Shown here: positions 43,431 to 54,029 of the stretch, in pieces
Numbering within the stretch: position 1 is the stretch's first letter
Layout: each line of letters begins with the position of its first letter
From: Alphaproteobacteria bacterium
Lineage (GTDB): Bacteria > Pseudomonadota > Alphaproteobacteria > Rhodobacterales > Rhodobacteraceae
Assembly: GCA_009908505.1 (NCBI GenBank)
Contig: JAAAPD010000030.1
Span: 1-64,000 of the forward strand
Direction of reading: 5' to 3'
DNA length: 64,000 bases
The notes under the pieces: model-generated
Seen by the model: only the letters and a program-made list of their open reading frames with translations
The model's database searches: none
Told to the model about the DNA's origin: nothing
Translations under genes and position numbers: made by a program

Positions 43431-44477
43431 TTACGAAATGCGGATACGCGGGTTCAGGAAGACATAGCCGATATCGGAAATCAGCTGTGTCGCGAGAACC
43501 ACGAAGACCGAGACCACCGAAACGCCCAGCAGCATCTCGATGTCGTTGTTGCCGGCGGCCTGCACCAGCGTCCAGCCGAAGCCCTTGTAGTTGAACAGGG
43601 TCTCAACGATGACGACGCCGTTCAGCAGCCAGGGGAATTGCAGCATGATCACCGTGAAGGGCGCGATCAGCGCGTTGCGTAGCGCGTGGCGCAGAACGAT
43701 GTTGCGAAAGCTGACCCCCTTGAGTCGGGCGGTGCGGATGTATTGCGCTGTCATGACCTCGGTCATAGAGGCGCGGGTCATCCGCGCGATATAGCCCATG
43801 CCGTACAGGGCTACGGTCAGCACCGGCAGGGTGAAATTCTCGAAGGTGATGTTGTCCATCGCCGAGGTCGCCGTGCCCTTGAACCATTGCATGTTGAAGG
43901 TCGCGGTCGCGAAGACGGCGATGAAGACGACCCCCGAGACGTATTCCGGTGTCGCCGTCGACAGGATCGACACGGTCGACAGCGACCGGTCGGTGCGGGA
44001 CCCCTCGCGCATCCCCGCCAGCACGCCGATGATCAATGCGCCGGGCACCATGACCAGCATCACGAAGAACATCAGCTTGGCGGTCTGCCAGCCCCGCTCG
44101 CCCAGGATCGAGCTGACCTCGTCGCGGAAAACCGTCGAATAGCCCCAGTCGCCCTGCAACACACCGCAGAAGGTCGACATGTCCTCGGTGATGGTGGAAT
44201 TGTTGGCGCAGCGTCCACGGGTTTCACCATCGGTGCCCTCGATCACATAGCCGGGCAGCACGCCCAGCCATTCACCGTACTTGACGAAGACGTTGCGGGT
44301 ATAGCCGCGATTGCCCAGCCATGTTTCCACAGCCGCGTCCGACATCCGGGCATTGCCCTGCGTCTTGGCGAGTTTTTCGAGATTCGGCTGGAGATTCGTC
44401 AGCCAGAAAACGATGAAGGTCAGGCAGAGCGCCGTTAGAAGCATCACTCCTAACCGGCGAAGGATGAATAGTCCCAT
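43431..44477 (-). CDS. Peptide ABC transporter permease (DppB-like)
   Basis: 348 residues with about six membrane helices: the N-terminal MGLFILRRLGVMLLTALCLTF anchor, a periplasmic loop with CANNSTITEDMSTFCGVLQGDWGYST, and the EAA loop YIRTARLKGVSFRNIVLRHA. This is the standard first permease of a dipeptide/oligopeptide importer. It follows the binding-protein gene after a gap of 100 bases that holds a hairpin. Confidence 0.93.
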   Translation of the reverse strand: MGLFILRRLGVMLLTALCLTFIVFWLTNLQPNLEKLAKTQGNARMSDAAVETWLGNRGYTRNVFVKYGEWLGVLPGYVIEGTDGETRGRCANNSTITEDMSTFCGVLQGDWGYSTVFRDEVSSILGERGWQTAKLMFFVMLVMVPGALIIGVLAGMREGSRTDRSLSTVSILSTATPEYVSGVVFIAVFATATFNMQWFKGTATSAMDNITFENFTLPVLTVALYGMGYIARMTRASMTEVMTAQYIRTARLKGVSFRNIVLRHALRNALIAPFTVIMLQFPWLLNGVVIVETLFNYKGFGWTLVQAAGNNDIEMLLGVSVVSVFVVLATQLISDIGYVFLNPRIRIS

Positions 44478-44541
44478 GGTCGCCCCTGTCGGCTATGTGT
44501 CCCCGCGCGTTGCCGCGCTTGTTGGTATTCAGGTCGAAAAG

Positions 44542-44565
44542 GGCCGCCCGGCATCCCGGGCGGCC
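44542..44565 (-). terminator. Hairpin between the binding-protein and permease genes
   Basis: A 10-base-pair stem, GGCCGCCCGG paired with CCGGGCGGCC around a 4-base loop, is followed on the minus strand by CTTTTCG. It lies just after the binding-protein stop. It probably acts as a partial terminator or 3' mRNA stabiliser so the binding protein is made in excess over the membrane parts. Confidence 0.7.
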
Positions 44566-44577
44566 ATTCCTGTCGTC

Positions 44578-46245
44578 TTAAGCCGCGAAGCCCCACTTGT
44601 AGACATGCGGCAGGTAGGCGATGTGCATGTCCGCGCCCACCACTTCGGGCTTGTGGTGGCGGTAGAGCGACCGCCAATAGGGCTGGATCGTCACCGCTTC
44701 CTCGGCGATGATCGCCTGCAGCTTGGCCATGACCTCGCTGCGGGCGTCGGCATCGGCGATCGCGTTGGCCTCGGAGAGCATCGCGTCGAACTCCTCGTTG
44801 GCCCAGCCGAACTCGTTCCAAGCCTCGCCCGAGCGATAGGCCAGACCCAGAATCTGGGTGCCCAGCGGACGGTGGTTCCAGTTGGTCGAGCTGAACGGAT
44901 ACTTAGTCCAGTCGTTCCAGAAGGTCGAGCCGGGGATGATCGTCCGCTTGACGTTGAAGCCCGCGTCGCGCAGCTGCGCGGCGACGGCGTCCGTGGTGTT
45001 GCGGCGCCAGTCATCGTCGATCGAGATGATCTCCATCTCGAAATCGGCCATGTCGGCCTCTTCCAGCAGGGCCTTGGCGGCCTCCGGATCGTATTCCAGG
45101 CGCGGCACGTCGGCGAATTCCGGGTGCATGGGACCGACGTGCTGGTTGCGCGCCTCGAGACCGCGATTGGCATAGCCCAGCTCCAGGCAGACGGCGTTGT
45201 CCACGGCCTTGACGATGGCCTGGCGCACGCGCTTGTCGGCATAGGGCTGCATGCCGTCGACCTCGGCCAGCTGGTTGGGCCGGATCACGATGGTCGCGCC
45301 CGAGGCCACCTCGGAGCGGGTCCAGCCGAGACCGTCCATCACGTCGACGAAATCCCCCACGGTTTCGTAGAGCATGTCGATCTCGTCGGCCGCCGATGCC
45401 GCGACCCAGGCCGAGGGGTCGGTGCCATAGTCGATGAACTCGATCCGGTCGAGATAGCCGCCCTTCCCGGCAGCATAGCCCCACCATTCGTGGTCCTCGT
45501 TGCGCACCAGCACGCTTTTGACGCCGACATCGTGGCTTTCGGGCAGCATGTAGCCGGTGCCGACCGGGTTCGACAGCAGGTCGTCGGGGTCGTGCGAGCT
45601 GTGAACGATGGCCGCCGGGTAGTCCGACATGCCCGCGATCAGGGTGATGTCCGACACCGGCGAGTTCAGGCGCACGGTATGGCTGTCCACGACCTCGATG
45701 GCGCCGTCCAGCGCGGTGGCGGTCTCTGGGTCGATGAGCGACGCGAAGCGCCCGGCCATCGAGTTGCCCTCGACGTTCTGGTCGCACCAGCCGGTGATGT
45801 TGCGGGCCACGTCCTCGGCGGTGAAATCGTCGCCGTTGCTCCACTTCACGCCCTTGCGGACATTCAGGGTGTAGACGGTGGCGTCGTCGTTGATTTCCCA
45901 GCTTTCCAGCAGCATGGGCGCGAAAGAGCCGTCATTGTTGTATTCGACCAGGTATTCCAGCCAGCCCGACGTCACGAAGGCGATCTGCGACCAGTCGAAG
46001 GTGCGTGGGTCCTTGAGCGCGCGCACTTCCATCTGCATGCGCAGGGTGCCGCCCTGCTGGGCCGCGGCCTGGGCCTGTGCGGGCTGCTCGAGGCCCAGCA
46101 GGCCGTACGCGGCCGCCGAGGTGACGCCCAGCGCGGTGGTGCGGGCCATGAATTCGCGGCGCGACAGCTTGCCGGCCTTTGCGTCCTTCACATAGGTCTC
46201 GACCGCGGGGTGCAGCGGCGCGCCGGTGAGTGTCTGTTTGGTCAT
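44578..46245 (-). CDS. ABC transporter substrate-binding protein, peptide type (Tat-exported)
   Basis: 555 residues, family 5 extracellular solute-binding protein. The N-terminus has a twin-arginine motif ([15 protein letters not shown]) and then a hydrophobic stretch, so it is probably exported folded by Tat, as are many such proteins in this lineage. The core contains [16 protein letters not shown] and ALLEEADM, typical of DppA/OppA folds. The start at 46245 has AGGGAG upstream. It is the first gene of the ABC operon, and an AraC-type regulator lies upstream on the same strand. Confidence 0.93.
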   Translation of the reverse strand: MTKQTLTGAPLHPAVETYVKDAKAGKLSRREFMARTTALGVTSAAAYGLLGLEQPAQAQAAAQQGGTLRMQMEVRALKDPRTFDWSQIAFVTSGWLEYLVEYNNDGSFAPMLLESWEINDDATVYTLNVRKGVKWSNGDDFTAEDVARNITGWCDQNVEGNSMAGRFASLIDPETATALDGAIEVVDSHTVRLNSPVSDITLIAGMSDYPAAIVHSSHDPDDLLSNPVGTGYMLPESHDVGVKSVLVRNEDHEWWGYAAGKGGYLDRIEFIDYGTDPSAWVAASAADEIDMLYETVGDFVDVMDGLGWTRSEVASGATIVIRPNQLAEVDGMQPYADKRVRQAIVKAVDNAVCLELGYANRGLEARNQHVGPMHPEFADVPRLEYDPEAAKALLEEADMADFEMEIISIDDDWRRNTTDAVAAQLRDAGFNVKRTIIPGSTFWNDWTKYPFSSTNWNHRPLGTQILGLAYRSGEAWNEFGWANEEFDAMLSEANAIADADARSEVMAKLQAIIAEEAVTIQPYWRSLYRHHKPEVVGADMHIAYLPHVYKWGFAA

Positions 46246-46517
46246 GCGTGTTCTCCCTGTGACACGTTCGATTTGTGTGCTCGTGGGACGCCGCCGGAAC
46301 CAGCTGCTGCCCACTCCACCGAGTGATGAAGACGGAAATCTCCCCTCTCGCCCCGCATTCGGCACGGTTTTTGACGGGGGTCAATCGCCACAATCGCCAT
46401 TTCGATGTCTGTTTGCGACGTTCACATGATCCGAAAGCGACATCAAGCGTTAAACGGTCGTTTGTCGAAGCTGTGTATTCGCGTGCGCCGACCGCAGGTG
46501 CGAGGCGCCATTAGGGG

Positions 46518-47336
46518 TCAGCCGGACGGCAACGGCCCGGACTTGCGAAAGGCCGAGGGCGTCATGCCCGTTCGGGTCTGGAAGGCGCGGGTGAAATAGG
46601 CCGCCGACCCGAAACCGAGGTTTCGGGCGATGTCGCGCACCGGCGCATCACTGTTGCGCAAAAGCACCCGCGCTTCGTAGAGGATTCGGTCGTTGAGCAG
46701 GTCGAGCGCGGACTTGCCGCAGGTCTGCTTGCAGCAGCGCGTCAGATGCGTCGGTGTCACGCCGAGGGCGGCAGCATAATCCGCCACCCCCTTGGGTGCT
46801 TGGAAATCACGTTCGACCAGGTCCGTATAGGCCGCCACCAGCCGCGCGGCCGCGCTGTTCCGGCGCGTGTCGGCGCTGTCCGCCTCGCGCATGGCCAGCT
46901 GCCGCTCGAAGAAGACCGACATGAGGCCCAGGTGATGCAGGGCCGCGCGTTCGGCGCCGGGCAGGCGGGATGTAAGTTCACGTTCCAGATGGTCGACATG
47001 GGCCGCCAGGTCCTTTTGCGCCGCCACGTCGCGCAGGCGCAGATGGCAAGTCTCCTCGGGCCAGTCGGGCGCCATCGCGGGCGGAATCGTCAGCATCTGG
47101 CCGAAGACGGTCGGGCCGATCTCGAAGCCGAACATGGTCCGGGCGGGGATGAATACCAGGTTGTTCGGGCCATAGCCGCTGGTCAACCCGGCGATGGTGA
47201 TGCGGCCCTGGCCCCTGGCGAAAATGATCAGCCGGGCGCTGCCATGGCTGCGCATGGCCTCGGTGCGCCACTTGCTCGGGCTGCTGGTCTGACCAAAGGC
47301 CACAAGCGCCAGCCGGTCGGTCTCGTCACGTTGCAT
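46518..47336 (-). CDS. AraC family transcriptional regulator
   Basis: 272 residues. The N-terminal half (about 10-150) is a cupin-like sensor domain (LIIFARGQGRITIAGLTSGYG, NNLVFIPARTMFGFE). The C-terminal half (about 170-268) holds two helix-turn-helix units: GVTPTHLTRCCKQTCGKSALDL and IARNLGFGSAAYFTRAFQTRTG. It lies just upstream of the peptide ABC operon in the same direction, with a 272-base gap, so it may control that operon; its ligand is unknown. Confidence 0.9.
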   Translation of the reverse strand: MQRDETDRLALVAFGQTSSPSKWRTEAMRSHGSARLIIFARGQGRITIAGLTSGYGPNNLVFIPARTMFGFEIGPTVFGQMLTIPPAMAPDWPEETCHLRLRDVAAQKDLAAHVDHLERELTSRLPGAERAALHHLGLMSVFFERQLAMREADSADTRRNSAAARLVAAYTDLVERDFQAPKGVADYAAALGVTPTHLTRCCKQTCGKSALDLLNDRILYEARVLLRNSDAPVRDIARNLGFGSAAYFTRAFQTRTGMTPSAFRKSGPLPSG

Positions 47337-47449
47337 GCCTGCCCCGAATTTGTTCGATTAAGACAACCATGGGGCTGGCCAAGGCCTCTTGCAACTAAAA
47401 TTTGTCGAAAAAACGAAAGATATGTGGAAAAGCCTGTGGGTATCCTTAC

Positions 47450-48343
47450 CTAGCCGGTCCGCGGCAGGTCGAGGCGGCGCCAGGCCCCCATGCGCGCGCG
47501 GGACCAGGTGCGCTGGCGCTTGGCGTATTGGCGGCTGGCGATCACCGCGGCCTCGCGGGCCTGCTCCAGCGTCATGCGCCCGTCCAGGTGGGCGATCAGC
47601 TCGGCCGCGCCGATGGCGCGCGACGATTGCAGCGCCGGGTTCCAGCGCGGCCGCATCGCGCGCGCCTCGTTCAGCGCGCCCGCGTCGATCATCTCGTCGA
47701 ATCGCCGGGCGATGCGGGCGTTGAGCCAGTCCACCTCCGGCACCAGAACCAGTGGAACGGCGCCCGCAAGCGGCAGCAGGGGCGGCGGCGTGTCCACCTG
47801 CCAGGCCCGGATCGAGTGCCCGGTGGCGCGCTGCACCTCCCAGGCGCGCTGAACCCGGGCGCGGTTGCGCAGGTCGAGCCCGGCGCGCGTTTCGGCGTCC
47901 AGCTCCGCGATCAGGGCATCGTGCGGCATCGCGTCTGCCTCGGCCCGGATCTCGGGGGGCGTCCTGGGAATGTCGGCCAACCCCTCGGTCAGGGCGGCGA
48001 AATACAGCCCCGTGCCGCCGACGATGATCGGCCGGTCCGGCCCAGACAGGAACGGCGCCACGTCGCGCAGCCAGTCCCCGGCGGAATAGGGCGCATCGAA
48101 GGGCAGGTGGCCATAGAGCGCATGGGGTGCGCGGGTCCGTTCGGCGGCATCGGGCTGCGCCGACAGGATCGGCCAGCCTTGGTAGACCTGCAGCGCGTCG
48201 GCATTCACGATCACGCCGCCCCGGGCCTCGGCGATGCGCAGCGCCAGGGCCGATTTCCCGCTGGCCGTGGGGCCGTGGATCAGCACCGGCCGGTCGGGCG
48301 GAATTTCTGTCAGGTCGATCACGGTTTTTGCCCGGCTTGCCAT
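47450..48343 (-). CDS. miaA: tRNA dimethylallyltransferase
   Basis: 297 residues. It transfers a dimethylallyl group to A37 of tRNAs that read UNN codons. The P-loop [16 protein letters not shown], then [21 protein letters not shown], and [10 protein letters not shown] are present, followed by the conserved [14 protein letters not shown] near the C-terminus. The ATG at 48343 is preferred to one 30 codons upstream that would extend into the pyrH leader. It is divergent from pyrH, with a 61-base gap. Confidence 0.95.
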   Translation of the reverse strand: MASRAKTVIDLTEIPPDRPVLIHGPTASGKSALALRIAEARGGVIVNADALQVYQGWPILSAQPDAAERTRAPHALYGHLPFDAPYSAGDWLRDVAPFLSGPDRPIIVGGTGLYFAALTEGLADIPRTPPEIRAEADAMPHDALIAELDAETRAGLDLRNRARVQRAWEVQRATGHSIRAWQVDTPPPLLPLAGAVPLVLVPEVDWLNARIARRFDEMIDAGALNEARAMRPRWNPALQSSRAIGAAELIAHLDGRMTLEQAREAAVIASRQYAKRQRTWSRARMGAWRRLDLPRTG

Positions 48344-48404
48344 TGCACAGGTCCGCCTTTTCCGACATTTTGGCGCGGACGAAAAGCACAAGCAGGGGAA
48401 CCCG

Positions 48405-49130
48405 ATGTCAGGCACCGAGAAAACGGCGTTCAAGAGGGTTCTACTGAAGATCTCGGGCGAGGCCCTGATGGGCGACCAGTCCTACGGCCTGCATCCGCCC
48501 ACGGTCGAGCGGATCGCCCGCGAGGTGCAATCGGTTCACGAGATGGGCGTCGAGATCTGCATGGTGATTGGCGGCGGCAATGTGTTCAGGGGCTTGCAGG
48601 GCAGCGCCCAGGGGATGGAGCGCACCACCGCCGACTACATGGGCATGCTGGCCACGGTGATGAACGCCCTGGCGATGCAATCGGCGCTGGAGGGCCTTGG
48701 CGTCTTCACCCGCGTGATCAGCGCGATCCGGATGGACGAGGTGGCCGAGCCCTATATTCGCCGCCGCGCCGTGCGCCACCTTGAGAAAAAGCGCGTCTGC
48801 ATCTTTGCGGCGGGCACCGGCAACCCCTATTTCACCACCGATACCGCCGCCACGCTGCGCGCCAATGAAATGGCCTGCGAGGCGATCTTCAAAGGCACCA
48901 AGGTGGATGGGGTCTATGACAAGGACCCGGTCAAGCACGCCGATGCGAAACGGTATGACGAGGTCTCCTATGACGAGGTGCTGCAAAAGCACCTGGGTGT
49001 CATGGATGCCAGCGCCATCGCGCTGGCGCGCGACAACAACCTGCCGATCATCGTTTTCTCGCTGGACGAGCCCGGCGGGTTCCGGGGCATCCTGGCCGGC
49101 GAGGGCACCTATACCAAGGTCGGCGGCTGA
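48405..49130 (+). CDS. pyrH: UMP kinase
   Basis: 241 residues. It phosphorylates UMP to UDP. It is of the amino-acid-kinase fold: [17 protein letters not shown], then [12 protein letters not shown] and [16 protein letters not shown], as in hexameric bacterial UMP kinases. RBS AGGGGA precedes the ATG at 48405. It is the first gene of the envelope cluster. Confidence 0.97.
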   Translation: MSGTEKTAFKRVLLKISGEALMGDQSYGLHPPTVERIAREVQSVHEMGVEICMVIGGGNVFRGLQGSAQGMERTTADYMGMLATVMNALAMQSALEGLGVFTRVISAIRMDEVAEPYIRRRAVRHLEKKRVCIFAAGTGNPYFTTDTAATLRANEMACEAIFKGTKVDGVYDKDPVKHADAKRYDEVSYDEVLQKHLGVMDASAIALARDNNLPIIVFSLDEPGGFRGILAGEGTYTKVGG

Positions 49131-49244
49131 TCGGCACTGGACCGTCGGGACGGTTCGCCCGCAAGACTTCCCCAACCCTTTTCCTATACAAAGACCCGCG
49201 ATTGCCTGTATAGCGGGGCGAAACTCAAGACCAAGAGCAGCCAG

Positions 49245-49808
49245 ATGTCAGACGATTTTATTCTCGATACCGACGACCTCGCCCGCCGCATGGACGGCGC
49301 CATCGCCAACCTGCGGACCGAATTCGCCTCGCTGCGCACCGGGCGGGCCTCGTCCTCGATGCTGGAACCTGTCCAAGTCGAGGCCTATGGCCAGATGACC
49401 CCGGTCAACCAGGTCGGCACGGTCAACGTGCCCGAACCGCGCATGGTCACCATCAATGTCTGGGACAAGTCGCTGGTGGGCAAGGTGGAAAAGGCCATCC
49501 GCGAAAGCGGGCTGGGCATCAACCCGCAGCTCAACGGCACCATCATCATGCTGCCCATCCCCGAGCTGAACGAGGAACGCCGCCGCGAGCTGGGCAAGGT
49601 CGCCGGCCAATATGCCGAGAACGCCCGCGTCTCGATCCGCAACGTGCGCCGCGACGGCATGGACCAGATCAAGAGGGCCAAGGGCGACGGCCTGTCCGAG
49701 GACGACCAGAAGTTCTGGGAACAGGAAGTCCAGGAGATGACCGACAGCTATATCAAGCAGGTGGACGAGGCGCTTGAGACCAAGCAGTCGGAAATCATGC
49801 AGGTGTGA
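49245..49808 (+). CDS. frr: Ribosome recycling factor
   Basis: 187 residues, full length. RRF splits the post-termination ribosome with EF-G. Domain motifs [20 protein letters not shown] and [20 protein letters not shown] and the basic [19 protein letters not shown] are typical. It follows pyrH after 114 bases, in which an inverted repeat CTATACA/TGTATAG lies. The pyrH-frr order is conserved widely. Confidence 0.97.
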   Translation: MSDDFILDTDDLARRMDGAIANLRTEFASLRTGRASSSMLEPVQVEAYGQMTPVNQVGTVNVPEPRMVTINVWDKSLVGKVEKAIRESGLGINPQLNGTIIMLPIPELNEERRRELGKVAGQYAENARVSIRNVRRDGMDQIKRAKGDGLSEDDQKFWEQEVQEMTDSYIKQVDEALETKQSEIMQV

Positions 49809-49865
49809 CAGTGCCCCGTCGGCGTGGTGCGAGTGGAACCGGGTAACAGCAAACGGAGGCCAAGC

Positions 49866-50588
49866 ATGGCCAAGGATATGCAGACGGACGGGCCGCGCCA
49901 TGTGGCTGTCATCATGGATGGCAATGGCCGCTGGGCCCAGATGCGGGGCCGCCCGCGCCTGTTCGGCCACCAGGCCGGCGCGCGCCGGGTCCGCGAAATC
50001 GTCGAGGCCTGCCCCGATAATGGCGTGAAATACCTGACCATCTTCGCCTTCTCGACCGAGAACTGGAAACGCACCCAGGCCGAGGTGGCCGGGCTGATGA
50101 AACTGTTCCGCCGCTACATCGAACGCGAGGCGCAGGACCTGCTGCGCAACGGTGTGCGTGTGCGGTTCATCGGCGACCGCGTGCGGCTGGACGACAAGCT
50201 TGTCGCGCTGATGGACGAGCTTGAACTGATGACAGCCGACAACGACCGCGTGCACCTGACCGTAGCCATCAACTACGGCGGCCGCGATGAAGTGGCCCGC
50301 GCCACGCGGCGCCTGGCCCATGATGTGGCCTCGGGGCGCTTGAGCCCGCGCGATGTGGGTGACGAGACCCTGCCGCGCTATCTTGATACCTGCTTCCTGC
50401 CCGATCCCGACCTGGTGATCCGCACCAGCGGCGAGGCGCGGATTTCCAATTTCCTGCTCTGGCAATCGGCCTATTCGGAATACGAATTCATCGACACGCT
50501 CTGGCCCGATTTCACCCGCGAGGAATTCGCCGCGGTCGTGGAGGGCTACAGGATGCGCGACCGCCGCTTCGGGGCGGTCAAGGCCTGA
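49866..50588 (+). CDS. uppS: Isoprenyl transferase (undecaprenyl diphosphate synthase)
   Basis: 240 residues. It builds the C55 carrier lipid for peptidoglycan and O-antigen from isoprenyl units. Motifs are VIMDGNGRWAQMRG with the catalytic Asp, the GHQAGARRVREIVEAC helix, LTIFAFSTENWKR, and RTSGEARISNFLLWQSAYSE. A GGAGG sits eight bases before the ATG at 49866. It links the MEP pathway enzymes here (IspG, Dxr) to wall synthesis. Confidence 0.96.
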   Translation: MAKDMQTDGPRHVAVIMDGNGRWAQMRGRPRLFGHQAGARRVREIVEACPDNGVKYLTIFAFSTENWKRTQAEVAGLMKLFRRYIEREAQDLLRNGVRVRFIGDRVRLDDKLVALMDELELMTADNDRVHLTVAINYGGRDEVARATRRLAHDVASGRLSPRDVGDETLPRYLDTCFLPDPDLVIRTSGEARISNFLLWQSAYSEYEFIDTLWPDFTREEFAAVVEGYRMRDRRFGAVKA

Positions 50589-50592
50589 CCCC

Positions 50593-51417
50593 ATGCAGGT
50601 GACGCCGCCCGACATGTCCCCGTCCAGTCCGAGCAAATGGAGCGACCTGGCGGTGCGGATCTGGTCGGGCGCGGCGATGGCGATTGTCGGCATCGGCGCG
50701 ATCCTGCTGGGCGGGGTCTGGTTCCAGATGCTGGTCGTCTTCGTGACCGCCGTGATGCTCTGGGAATGCTGGATCATGATCCGCGGCACCTCGCCGGTTT
50801 CGGGAATGCTGATTGCGGCCGGGGTCGCCTCGGTCCTGTCCGCGCAGGTCTTCGGCGGGCCCGAGACCCGGGAATTCCTGCCGCTGTTCCTGGTCGCCCC
50901 CGTTGCGGGCCTGGTGGTGCTCAAGCGCGAACGGATGACCTTCGCCATCTTCGCGCTGGCCATCCAGGTCGCGGGCTGGGGTCTGGTGCATTTCAGGCTG
51001 GATTACGGGGTCACCTGGCTGATCTGGCTGGTCAGCATCGTCGTGGTCACCGATATCGCGGGTTATTTCGCGGGCAAGGCCTTGGGCGGGCCGAAATTCT
51101 GGCCTGCGGTCAGCCCCAAGAAGACCTGGGCCGGCACCGCCGCCGGCTGGATCGCGGCGGCGCTGGTGGGGGCCGTATTCGCCATCCTGACCAGCGCGGG
51201 CTGGATTGTGGTTGTCATGTCCGTCCTGCTGAGCTTTGCCGGGCAAATGGGCGACATCGCCGAAAGCGCCTTCAAGCGCCGCCAGGGGGTCAAGGACAGT
51301 TCCGCGCTGATCCCCGGCCATGGCGGGCTGTTCGACCGGTTCGACGCGCTTCTGGGCGCGGCGCTGGCCTTGCTGGTCATCGCAGAGCTTCTCAACGTGC
51401 CCGGGGTGGATTTTTGA
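50593..51417 (+). CDS. cdsA: Phosphatidate cytidylyltransferase
   Basis: 274 residues with several membrane helices. It makes CDP-diacylglycerol for phospholipid synthesis. The signature SAFKRRQGVKDSSALIPGHG with GGLFDRFD is intact, and SPKKTWAGTAAG precedes it. It starts four bases after uppS and ends in a TGA that overlaps the TTG start of dxr. Confidence 0.95.
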   Translation: MQVTPPDMSPSSPSKWSDLAVRIWSGAAMAIVGIGAILLGGVWFQMLVVFVTAVMLWECWIMIRGTSPVSGMLIAAGVASVLSAQVFGGPETREFLPLFLVAPVAGLVVLKRERMTFAIFALAIQVAGWGLVHFRLDYGVTWLIWLVSIVVVTDIAGYFAGKALGGPKFWPAVSPKKTWAGTAAGWIAAALVGAVFAILTSAGWIVVVMSVLLSFAGQMGDIAESAFKRRQGVKDSSALIPGHGGLFDRFDALLGAALALLVIAELLNVPGVDF

Positions 51418-52586
51418 GGACCGTCAGCATTCTCGGGGCGACAGGGTCGATCGGGCAATCGACCCTCGACCTGCTGCGCCGTGCGCCGGGGGCGTATCGC
51501 GTGGTCGCGCTGACCGGCGGGCAGAACATCGCCCGCCTTGCCGGCGATGCCATCGAGGTCGGCGCCGAGATCGCCGTGACCGCCGATCCGGCGCGCCTGG
51601 ACGATCTGCGCACGGCGCTGGCCGGGTCCGGGGTCGAGGCCGCTGCCGGGCCGGGGGCCATCCTGGAGGCCGCCGCCCGCCCCGCCGACTGGATCATGTC
51701 CGCCATCGTCGGGGCCGCCGGCCTACCGCCGGGTCTGGAGGCGCTCAGGCAGGGCAACACCCTGGCGCTGGCCAACAAGGAATCGCTGGTCACCGCCGGG
51801 CCGCTTCTGCTGGGGCAGGCGGCGCGCCACGGCGCCACGGTCCTGCCGGTGGACAGCGAACATTCCGCCATTTTTCAGGCCCTGGTGGGCGAAGACACGG
51901 CCTCCGTCGAACGCATCATCGTCACCGCAAGCGGCGGCGCCTTCCGCGACCGTCCGCTGGAGGCGCTGGCCCATGTGACCGTGGCCGAAGCCTCGGCTCA
52001 TCCCAATTGGGACATGGGTCAGCGGATCACCATCGACAGCGCGTCGATGTTCAACAAGGCCATGGAACTGATTGAAACCCATGAATTCTTTGGCGTCGCG
52101 CCGGACCGGATCGAGGCCGTCATCCACCCCGAGAGCCTTGTGCACGCCCTGGTCGGCTTCACCGATGGGGCGCTCATGGCCCATGTCGGCCCACCGGATA
52201 TGCGCCATGCGATCGGCTATGCGCTGCATTGGCCCCATCGCGGGTCTGTGCCGGTCGAGCGGCTGGACCTCGCCCGGATCGGGCAGCTGAATTTCCGCGC
52301 CGCCTGTCCCGACCGTTACCCGGCGCTGGCCCTGGCCCGGCGCGTGATGGAACAGGGCGGGCTGGCCGGCGCCGTTTTCACCGCCGCCAAGGACGCCGCG
52401 CTCGACGCCTTCATCGCGGGAGAGATCGGTTTCCTGGACATGGCGCGCGCCGTCGAGGCGGTGCTTGACGACACTTTGTCCCGCCAGGGGCTGCAAAATG
52501 CCACGATTACCCTAGATAGCGTTCAGCACGCGGATGCGCTGGCCCGGCGCAGTGCCCGCGCCTGGATCGAGCAGAAAAGAGCCTGA
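51414..52586 (+). CDS. dxr: 1-deoxy-D-xylulose 5-phosphate reductoisomerase
   Basis: 390 residues. It converts DXP to MEP with NADPH, the committed step of the MEP pathway. The N-terminus MRTVSILGATGSIGQSTLDL starts at a TTG codon that overlaps the cdsA stop (TTGA), as no ATG fits. NKESLV, EHSAIFQ and the metal-binding loop are present. It is followed by rseP after three bases. Confidence 0.95.
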   Translation: MRTVSILGATGSIGQSTLDLLRRAPGAYRVVALTGGQNIARLAGDAIEVGAEIAVTADPARLDDLRTALAGSGVEAAAGPGAILEAAARPADWIMSAIVGAAGLPPGLEALRQGNTLALANKESLVTAGPLLLGQAARHGATVLPVDSEHSAIFQALVGEDTASVERIIVTASGGAFRDRPLEALAHVTVAEASAHPNWDMGQRITIDSASMFNKAMELIETHEFFGVAPDRIEAVIHPESLVHALVGFTDGALMAHVGPPDMRHAIGYALHWPHRGSVPVERLDLARIGQLNFRAACPDRYPALALARRVMEQGGLAGAVFTAAKDAALDAFIAGEIGFLDMARAVEAVLDDTLSRQGLQNATITLDSVQHADALARRSARAWIEQKRA

Positions 52587-52589
52587 ACC

Positions 52590-53921
52590 TTGGATTTCAT
52601 CAATTTCGTCCCGAATTTCGGCAGCCCTGTCCTGACCATCCTGGCGTTTGTCCTGGCCCTGTCGATCATCGTGGCAATCCACGAATACGGCCATTATATC
52701 GTCGGTCGCTGGTCCGGCATCGACGCCGAGGTCTTTTCCATCGGGTTCGGCCCGGTCCTGTGGTCGCGCAGGGATCGGCGCGGCACCCGCTGGCAGATCG
52801 CGGCCTTTCCGCTGGGCGGCTTCGTCAAGTTCCTCGGCGACGGCAACGCCGCCAGCGTGGGCGGCGATGGCGAGACCGAGAAGGCCCGAAACACCATGCT
52901 GGGGGCGCCGCTCTGGGCGCGGGCGGCCACCGTGGCCGCCGGGCCGATCTTCAACTTCATCCTGTCGCTGCTGGTTTTCGCCGCGCTTCTGGTGACGCTG
53001 GGCCAACCGCTCAAGCCGCTCACCGTCTCGCAGGTGCCCGACTGGCCAGACAGCCGCGCGATGGACCTGCAGCCGGGCGACACGATCCTGCGGGTCGAGG
53101 GCGTGGCGCTGGATTACCCCGACGGGTTCCGTGACGCGCTGGATCAATTGCCGTCCGCCGCCGAACTGGCCTACGAGGTCAAGCGGGACGGCACCCGAGT
53201 GACGGTCTCGGGCCCGCATCCCACGCCGTCGCTGGTGCAGTCGATCACGCCGCGGTCGGCCGCCGACGATGCCGGGCTTCGGATCGGCGACCTGGTGCTG
53301 TCGATGAACGGAACGCCGGTCCACACGTTCGCCGACATGGTCGACGTGGTGAACGCGACCGGCGCGCAGCCCATCACGCTGGAGGTCTGGCGCGATGGCG
53401 CGCTGCGCCAGGAGGTGATCACCCCCCGAATGGCGGCGATTCCACAGCCGGACGGGTCCATGGTCGAGCAGCCCAAGCTGGGCATCGGCAATGGCAGCCT
53501 GTTCTTCGCGCCCAAAACCATGTCCGTCGGCCTGTGGGAGGCGCTGTCGCTGGGCGCCCAGCAGGTCTGGTTCATCATCGTGCAATCGCTCAACGGGCTC
53601 TGGCACATCATCACCGGGGCGATTTCCACCTGCAACCTGTCCGGGCCGGTGGGCATCGCCGAAACCGCCGGGTCCATGGCCAGCCAGGGGCTGGAATCCT
53701 TCATCACCTTCATCGCCGTGATGTCCACGGCCATCGGCTTGCTGAACCTGTTCCCGATTCCGATCCTGGATGGCGGCCATTTGGTGTTCCACGCCTGGGA
53801 AGCGGTGACCGGCAAGCCGCCGAGCGATGGCGCGCTGCGCATCCTCATGGCGATCGGCCTGTCGCTGATCGGCACGTTGATGATCTTCGCCATCGCCAAC
53901 GACCTGTTCCTGTGCCCCTGA
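52590..53921 (+). CDS. rseP: Site-2 protease family RIP metalloprotease (RseP)
   Basis: 443 residues. It cleaves membrane proteins such as anti-sigma factors within the membrane. The zinc site HEYGH (about residue 31) and the C-terminal LDGGH motif (PIPILDGGH) are both present, and two PDZ domains lie between (for example VLSMNGTPVHTFADMVDV). The start is a TTG codon three bases after dxr; no ATG fits. Its place before bamA is conserved in proteobacteria. Confidence 0.94.
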   Translation: MDFINFVPNFGSPVLTILAFVLALSIIVAIHEYGHYIVGRWSGIDAEVFSIGFGPVLWSRRDRRGTRWQIAAFPLGGFVKFLGDGNAASVGGDGETEKARNTMLGAPLWARAATVAAGPIFNFILSLLVFAALLVTLGQPLKPLTVSQVPDWPDSRAMDLQPGDTILRVEGVALDYPDGFRDALDQLPSAAELAYEVKRDGTRVTVSGPHPTPSLVQSITPRSAADDAGLRIGDLVLSMNGTPVHTFADMVDVVNATGAQPITLEVWRDGALRQEVITPRMAAIPQPDGSMVEQPKLGIGNGSLFFAPKTMSVGLWEALSLGAQQVWFIIVQSLNGLWHIITGAISTCNLSGPVGIAETAGSMASQGLESFITFIAVMSTAIGLLNLFPIPILDGGHLVFHAWEAVTGKPPSDGALRILMAIGLSLIGTLMIFAIANDLFLCP

Positions 53922-54029
53922 TGCGGGGGCGGGGGCCGGGGCCCTGCCGCTGACATTCCATCGCGCTGCCACCATTTGGCCATATTTCGCCGCGACACTG
54001 CATGGGACATGATCCGAAAGGACAAAAAC

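Noticed and set aside
50637-52586. A single long frame covering the cdsA region and dxr
   Set aside because: The first part is an out-of-frame shadow of cdsA; the dxr protein begins at the TTG at 51414.
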